A DNA stretch of 34,376 bases from Streptomyces sp. sk2.1 (GTDB taxonomy: Bacteria; Actinomycetota; Actinomycetes; Streptomycetales; Streptomycetaceae). The stretch is from the NCBI RefSeq assembly GCF_008120935.1, contig NZ_RDBO01000086.1, positions 119,365 to 153,740 of the forward strand. The letters are read 5' to 3'. The notes under the pieces are model-generated. The model saw nothing but the letters and a program-made list of their open reading frames with translations, made no database searches and was not told where the DNA came from. Within the stretch, counting starts at the first letter, position 1. Each line of letters begins with the position of its first letter. Of this stretch, positions 30,543-34,376 are shown piece by piece. Made by a program: the position numbers and the translations under genes.

Positions 30543-30668
30543 CATTCATCTGGCCATCGGGCCGCACAGTTCAGGTCACGGACACCCGTGGTACGTCGAG
30601 GGGCAACCCTCGTCGGCGACACTCCCCGCGTCCCATCCGACGGGGGTGCGCAGACGAAGGAAGTACCG

Positions 30669-31703
30669 ATGGATCGCAGATCGTTCATGGCCACGACGGG
30701 CAGTGCGTCGCTGGTGGGCGGGGCTCTCGCCGCCGGTGCCGGGCTCGCGGCCCCCGCGGCCGAGGCCGCGCCGCGCCGGCCCGACCGGGGCCGGACCGTC
30801 CGGTTCAACATCATCAGTGACATCCAGGGCGATCTGGCCGACTTCGGCAGGGCCCTGGACGATCTGCACCGCATCAACCCCGGCAGCGCCGGTCTCGGCA
30901 TCGCCGGTGACATCACCCCGCGCGGCTACGACTTCGAGTACGCGGCGGTCCGTCAGACCCTGGAGCGCCACCCGCACCCCAGGAACGTGGCGTGGGCCAT
31001 CGGCAACCACGAGTTCTACGTGCCGAAGTACAGCGACCCCAACACGCTCGCGGAGGCCACCTGGCCCAACGGCACGACGGAGGACTCGCTCTTCCGCAGC
31101 TTCTACAACTTCGCGGGCCGCAACAAGGTCTACTCGGAGACGTCGTTCGGCGGTGTGCCCGTGCTCAGCCTGGGCACCGAGCGCTACTCCCACTACCACG
31201 ACGCGAAGCTGTGGGACGAGGTGTGGATCAGCGACGCGCAGTTCGCCTGGCTGGAGGACCGTCTCGCGTACTGGGCCCGTCGCCGCAGGCCCGTCATGGT
31301 GCTGACCCACCACCCGCTGCCCAACACGGTGTCGGGCACCCACAACAAGCTCTACCTCAACGACTACCTCCAGCCCGACCGGCTGCTGTCGATCCTCGGC
31401 CGGCACAAGGACGTGTTCCTCTTCTCGGGGCACACCCACTGGGATCTCAACCTGTCCGACTGGGTGGTGCGCCGTGTCGTCCCCGGCACCGGAAATCTGG
31501 AGGGCTTCACCGTCGTGAACACCTCGGCCGTGCAGGTCGGTTGGATGGACGACGGCAAGGGCGGCGAGGTCTCCCTCGGCGGTGCCTTCAACCAGGGACT
31601 CCAGGTCGAGGTCGGTGCGCACTCCGTCGTCATCAAGGCCCGTGACTTCACCACGGGCACATGGCTCAAGCAGCTGACGGTGCCGCTGCACACCGGTTCC
31701 TGA
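30669..31703 (+). CDS. Tat-exported metallophosphoesterase
   Basis: A 344-residue calcineurin-like phosphoesterase. The Tat signal is MDRRSFMATTGSASLVGGAL, with cleavage near AEAAP. Metal and active-site motifs: SDIQGD (D51, with Q53 in place of the usual His of D-x-H), IAGDIT (D81), IGNHEF (N113, H114), LTHHPLP and SGHTHWD. It should hydrolyse phosphomonoesters or diesters outside the membrane; the substrate is unknown. ATG 30669 has GAAGGAAG upstream. The gene stands alone between the terminator at 30502-30542 and a convergent membrane-protein gene. Confidence 0.87.
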   Translation: MDRRSFMATTGSASLVGGALAAGAGLAAPAAEAAPRRPDRGRTVRFNIISDIQGDLADFGRALDDLHRINPGSAGLGIAGDITPRGYDFEYAAVRQTLERHPHPRNVAWAIGNHEFYVPKYSDPNTLAEATWPNGTTEDSLFRSFYNFAGRNKVYSETSFGGVPVLSLGTERYSHYHDAKLWDEVWISDAQFAWLEDRLAYWARRRRPVMVLTHHPLPNTVSGTHNKLYLNDYLQPDRLLSILGRHKDVFLFSGHTHWDLNLSDWVVRRVVPGTGNLEGFTVVNTSAVQVGWMDDGKGGEVSLGGAFNQGLQVEVGAHSVVIKARDFTTGTWLKQLTVPLHTGS

Positions 31704-31735
31704 TCCGGCACCGGACGGCCGCCGTCACCGGTCGG

Positions 31736-32515
31736 TCAGCGTTCCTCCCCTCCCCGGTCGGGGCCGGGGAGGAGGACGCACACCACCGGGGCGGCGGTGG
31801 CTGTCGGTGTGTCGTTCCACGCGACCCGTGCCGAGTCCGTGGAGACGAGGGCGAGCAGTTCCTCCGGGAGGTAGTGGCCGGTCGCGGTGCCGACGGTGCC
31901 TCCCGGGAGTTCGACACGGACGATGGTGTGCCATCGTGCGCCGACGCGGTCGGTTCCGATCCGGACCTCCCGTATCCGTGCCGTCGTGCGGGTTCCGTGT
32001 TCGACGATCCGCGCGGCGTGTTCCGGGAGCGGACCGGCCGCGGTGCGCGCCCGTGCGTCGCGAACGGCGAGCGTACGGGCGTCGGCTCCGCTGTCGAGCC
32101 ACACGAGGTGTCCGCGGCCGGGGAAGCGGCGGACGCCGATGAGCGTGCCGTCCCGGGGCCGTCCGTCCCGGACGGAGGGGACCTGGCGGTATCCGTGCAC
32201 GAGGGTGTCGGGGGCGCCGTCGGCGGCGGGTATCTCCGCGATCACCCGGAGGCCGTGCGTGTCACCGGTGGACACACCGCCCCAGGTGAGGATCTCCGTT
32301 CCGACGACGCGGGCGGCCTCCAACGGTGTGTCGGGGCGCGGCCGTTCGGGATCGGGGCGGTTGAGGAGCACGACCGCGATGTGCTCCTGGGGGGCGTGCG
32401 GGCCCGGCGGGGTGCGGTCGCGCAGCTCCATGACCACCAGCGTCCAGAGGAGGACCGCCGCCCCGCCCGCGATCACGGCCGACATGCCGAGGACGATCGT
32501 CAGGGCGAGATCCAC
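31736..32515 (-). CDS. single-pass membrane protein of unknown function
   Basis: A 259-residue protein with one N-terminal transmembrane helix (about 2-30: LALTIVLGMSAVIAGGAAVLLWTLVV) and a soluble remainder. The body contains beta-rich stretches such as THGLRVIAEIP, RRFPGRGHLVWLDSGAD and WHTIVRVELPGGTVGTATGHYLPEE, reminiscent of DUF3592-like domains, but the match is too weak to name. GTG 32515 is chosen because AGGA lies about 8 nt upstream and the membrane helix follows directly; GTG 32548 is an alternative. Separated from the SGNH hydrolase gene by a hairpin, so probably its own transcript. Confidence 0.65.
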   Translation of the reverse strand: MDLALTIVLGMSAVIAGGAAVLLWTLVVMELRDRTPPGPHAPQEHIAVVLLNRPDPERPRPDTPLEAARVVGTEILTWGGVSTGDTHGLRVIAEIPAADGAPDTLVHGYRQVPSVRDGRPRDGTLIGVRRFPGRGHLVWLDSGADARTLAVRDARARTAAGPLPEHAARIVEHGTRTTARIREVRIGTDRVGARWHTIVRVELPGGTVGTATGHYLPEELLALVSTDSARVAWNDTPTATAAPVVCVLLPGPDRGGEER

Positions 32516-32580
32516 CGGGAGTTCCTCCCATCGGGGCGGGCGCGACACCCGGTGGGCAGCCCCGAGGCGGGGAGCGGCAC

Positions 32581-32619
32581 GGTACGGGGAGCGGCACGTG
32601 TCGCCGCGCTCCCCGTACC
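32581..32619 (-). terminator. hairpin after the isomerase-SGNH operon
   Basis: 13-bp perfect arms GGTACGGGGAGCG (32581-32593) and CGCTCCCCGTACC (32607-32619) with a 13-nt loop, 8 nt past the SGNH hydrolase stop on the minus strand. Confidence 0.75.
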
Positions 32620-32627
32620 TGGCGGCG

Positions 32628-33269
32628 TCAGGGGTTCGACGGGGCCGCGTCGACCTCGGCGAACCAGGCGTCGGCGATCAGCCGGTGGCCGAGGGGGGTC
32701 GGGTGGACCCCGTCCGGGGCCAGTTCCGCCGCGCCCTTGTCCTCGGCGGCGTGGGGCAGCACGAGATCCGCGCGGACCACCAGGGCGTCGTGGGCGAGCG
32801 CGGTGCGCAGGACGGCGTCGGTGCGGGGGGCCAGGTCCTCGAACCAGTCCTCCTGCCCCGGGGTGACGGGGAGCAGGAAGGGGGTGATGACGACCAGCCG
32901 TGCGGACAGCCTGCGTTCCGTTTCCGTGAGCAGCCGGTCGAGGCATGCCTCGAACTCGTCGACCGGGCTGAGGAGTTCCTGGTCGTAGCGCCGCCAGGTG
33001 TCGTTGATGCCGATCTTGACCGTGACCACGGTGGGCCGGTGGTCGATGACGTCGGTGGTCCAGCGGGGTTCGAGGTCGTACACCCGGTGGCCGCTGATGC
33101 CCCGGTTGATGACGGCGGGGCCGGGTCCGGTGCCCGCCCGGTCGCGCAGGGTCCGCGCGATTCCCCGGACGTATCCGTCGCCGAGCGACGCCGGGTCCGT
33201 GCGGTCGCGGCCCGAGTCGGTGATGGAGTCACCGATGAACAGGAGTGTGTCCTTCTCCGTGATGCGCAT
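32628..33269 (-). CDS. SGNH/GDSL-family hydrolase (esterase/lipase-like)
   Basis: A 213-residue cytoplasmic SGNH hydrolase. Block I is FIGDSITDSGRDR (nucleophile Ser), block II NRGISGHRV, block III KIGINDTWRRY, and block V DGVHPTPLGHRL with the catalytic Asp and His. It hydrolyses ester or acetyl groups, often from sugars, and has no signal peptide. ATG 33269 follows the isomerase stop by 9 nt on the same strand, so the two form an operon probably handling a carbohydrate; the order is isomerase then hydrolase. Confidence 0.9.
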   Translation of the reverse strand: MRITEKDTLLFIGDSITDSGRDRTDPASLGDGYVRGIARTLRDRAGTGPGPAVINRGISGHRVYDLEPRWTTDVIDHRPTVVTVKIGINDTWRRYDQELLSPVDEFEACLDRLLTETERRLSARLVVITPFLLPVTPGQEDWFEDLAPRTDAVLRTALAHDALVVRADLVLPHAAEDKGAAELAPDGVHPTPLGHRLIADAWFAEVDAAPSNP

Positions 33270-33278
33270 GTCTGTCGT

Positions 33279-34094
33279 CTACCGTCCTGGCGTCGAGGTG
33301 TTGGGGTGGGAAGCGTTCGTCCGCGCCGCGGCACCGGGCCGGTGGGCCGCCACGCGTCGCAGGGTCGTGGTCTCGCGCGCCAGTACGGCGGGGTCGCCGC
33401 CGGGCACGAACTCCAGGAGTGCCTGTGGCCGTACGCCCCGCCGGTGCAGCAGGTCGAAGACCCCGGTCCACAGGTCCTCGCGCTCGGCCAGTTCCAGGCG
33501 GTGGTTGCCCGGCCACCACGAGAAGACGTGCACCGCGCAGACCTGTTCGACGAGTGCGGCGAGCCCGGCCAGCGCCTCGTCGTCGGGGGCGTCGAGCGGT
33601 GGCTGCCAGTAGGTGCGGAGATTGTCCGCGCCCACCTCGTCCAGCAGCCGGACCGTCGAGGCGACGGTGTCGGTGAGGGTCTTCGAGTGGAACTCCAGCC
33701 CGAGTTCCAGTCCGTGGTCCGCGGCGATCCGGGCCGCCTCCCGCAGACCGGCCGCGGTCTCCCGCCGTTCCTGCGGGGTGGTCGCGTCCGATCCGGTGCC
33801 ACCCGCCCAGACCCGTATCCGGGGTGCGCCGAGGAGGGCTGCGGCGCGGGCGATCGCCGGGAAGTCGTCCGTCTCGCCGGGGGCGGCGCGGTGGTACGAG
33901 CCGTATGAGCAGCAGGTGAGCCCGTACCGGTCGGAGGCGTCGCGGACGGCGCGGACCGTGTCGGGCTCCGTCCAGGGGGCGTGCACGTCCGCTCCCCACT
34001 CGACCAGGTCGAGCCCGGCGTCCGCGGCGCGGCGCGCGACCTCGTCGGCGGGCAGTTGCCGGAAGGTGACCGAGCACAGTCCCAGCCCGCTCAT
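33279..34094 (-). CDS. sugar phosphate isomerase/epimerase (xylose isomerase-like TIM barrel)
   Basis: A 271-residue TIM-barrel protein of the AP endonuclease-2/xylose isomerase-like family. Typical segments are GLDLVEWGADVHAPW, GLTCCSYGSYHRAAP, LLGAPRIRVWAGGTGS, HGLELGLEFHSKTLTDT, VHVFSWWPGNHRLEL and ALLEFVPGG, with E and H residues in the strand ends that would bind a divalent metal. It probably isomerises or epimerises a keto-sugar or inositol-like compound. ATG 34094 (MSGLGLCSVTF) starts exactly at the first barrel strand; it lacks a clear ribosome site, and ATG 34196 is an in-frame alternative. Co-transcribed with the SGNH hydrolase. Confidence 0.83.
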   Translation of the reverse strand: MSGLGLCSVTFRQLPADEVARRAADAGLDLVEWGADVHAPWTEPDTVRAVRDASDRYGLTCCSYGSYHRAAPGETDDFPAIARAAALLGAPRIRVWAGGTGSDATTPQERRETAAGLREAARIAADHGLELGLEFHSKTLTDTVASTVRLLDEVGADNLRTYWQPPLDAPDDEALAGLAALVEQVCAVHVFSWWPGNHRLELAEREDLWTGVFDLLHRRGVRPQALLEFVPGGDPAVLARETTTLRRVAAHRPGAAARTNASHPNTSTPGR

Positions 34095-34330
34095 CGGGCC
34101 GCCCGGCCGGGTCGGGACGCGTCGCGTCGCACCGGGCTGCTTCTTCTCATGGTCACTGCTTCCCTCTCCGTGCCCGCCCTGCGGCGGTTCTTCCATGGTC
34201 TCGCACGGCTCGCCCGCCGGGGCCGTGCGGCGTCGGGTTCCCGGTCGTCCGGGAAGGGGAGATGACCCGCCCCCGAGCGGGCCGCCTCGCCGGTGTTCCG
34301 GTCATCCGTTCCGGGTCGTCCCGGGTCCGC

Positions 34331-34376
34331 TCACGTCGCGTTCGGTCCCACGTCGGCGGTGGTGAGGGGGTGGCGC
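34331..34376 (-). CDS. C-terminal end of a further minus-strand gene (partial)
   Basis: Reading inward from the right edge on the minus strand, 14 codons with near-perfect third-position GC bias (HPLTTADVGPNAT at the end) run to TGA at 34331-34333. The other frames lack this bias. Most of the gene lies outside the window, and the product cannot be named. It may be the upstream member of the isomerase-SGNH operon, with a gap of about 236 bp. Confidence 0.4.
   Translation of the reverse strand, partial: RHPLTTADVGPNAT

Noticed and set aside
30560..30600. Possible Pho box (GTTCAGGTCAC) before the metallophosphoesterase
   Set aside because: Only one imperfect half-site is visible; the direct-repeat structure of PhoP sites is missing.

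Overview
The window is a chromosomal segment of a high-GC actinomycete, almost certainly Streptomyces or a close relative. The evidence is GC close to saturation at third codon positions, frequent GTG starts, ATGA/GTGA stop-start overlaps, twin-arginine (Tat) signal peptides, and several lineage-typical families (DUF6381, DUF4291, CU044_5270, MsnO8-type LLM, SKLP-type beta/gamma-crystallin). No rRNA, tRNA, CRISPR array, phage or plasmid backbone was seen.

Layout. (1) 2-3104, minus: a translationally coupled three-gene operon of an M20 amidohydrolase, a GNAT acyltransferase and an N-acylamino-acid racemase; together these form the known succinylation route that converts D- to L-amino acids. 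(2) 3477-6210: a DUF4291 gene, an APH-fold kinase and, most notably, a 298-residue protein (5314-6210) that reads as two histone folds in one chain. (3) 6211-8679: a gene-poor, scarred stretch with an IS5-type transposase remnant, inverted repeats and a secreted SKLP-like beta/gamma-crystallin protein. (4) 8680-13855: a complete urease operon ureA-B-C-F-G-D. Its subunits carry extra segments: UreB is about twice the usual size with a four-cysteine N-terminus, UreA and UreC have insertions, the UreC flap cysteine is alanine, and UreG has a His-rich tail. (5) 14249-18347: a DUF3995 membrane protein, a NUDIX hydrolase, a hydroxyurea/streptomycin-kinase-family phosphotransferase, an MsnO8-like flavin monooxygenase, DUF6381 and a DoxX-like protein. 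(6) 18643-22617: a strong double operator before a TPR protein plus polyprenyl diphosphate synthase operon, then a Tat-exported beta-propeller protein resembling oligogalacturonate lyase. (7) 23040-26976: an NCS1 permease, a C45/penicillin-acyltransferase-type Ntn hydrolase, two small proteins (one apparently frameshifted) and a methyltransferase. (8) 27035-30492: an ECF sigma factor with a CU044_5270 membrane partner, divergent from a Tat-exported beta-rich protein; both transcription units have the same promoter-like sequence (GGGAAC-N17-CAGNNC) placed so that each mRNA would be leaderless. (9) 30669-34376: a Tat-exported metallophosphoesterase, a membrane protein, an SGNH hydrolase plus sugar-phosphate isomerase operon, and the last codons of a further gene.

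The best candidates for something undescribed are the histone-fold doublet protein, the expanded urease, and the mirrored leaderless ECF promoters. All functional statements rest on reading the sequence and on recalled family motifs; no database search or structure prediction was run.
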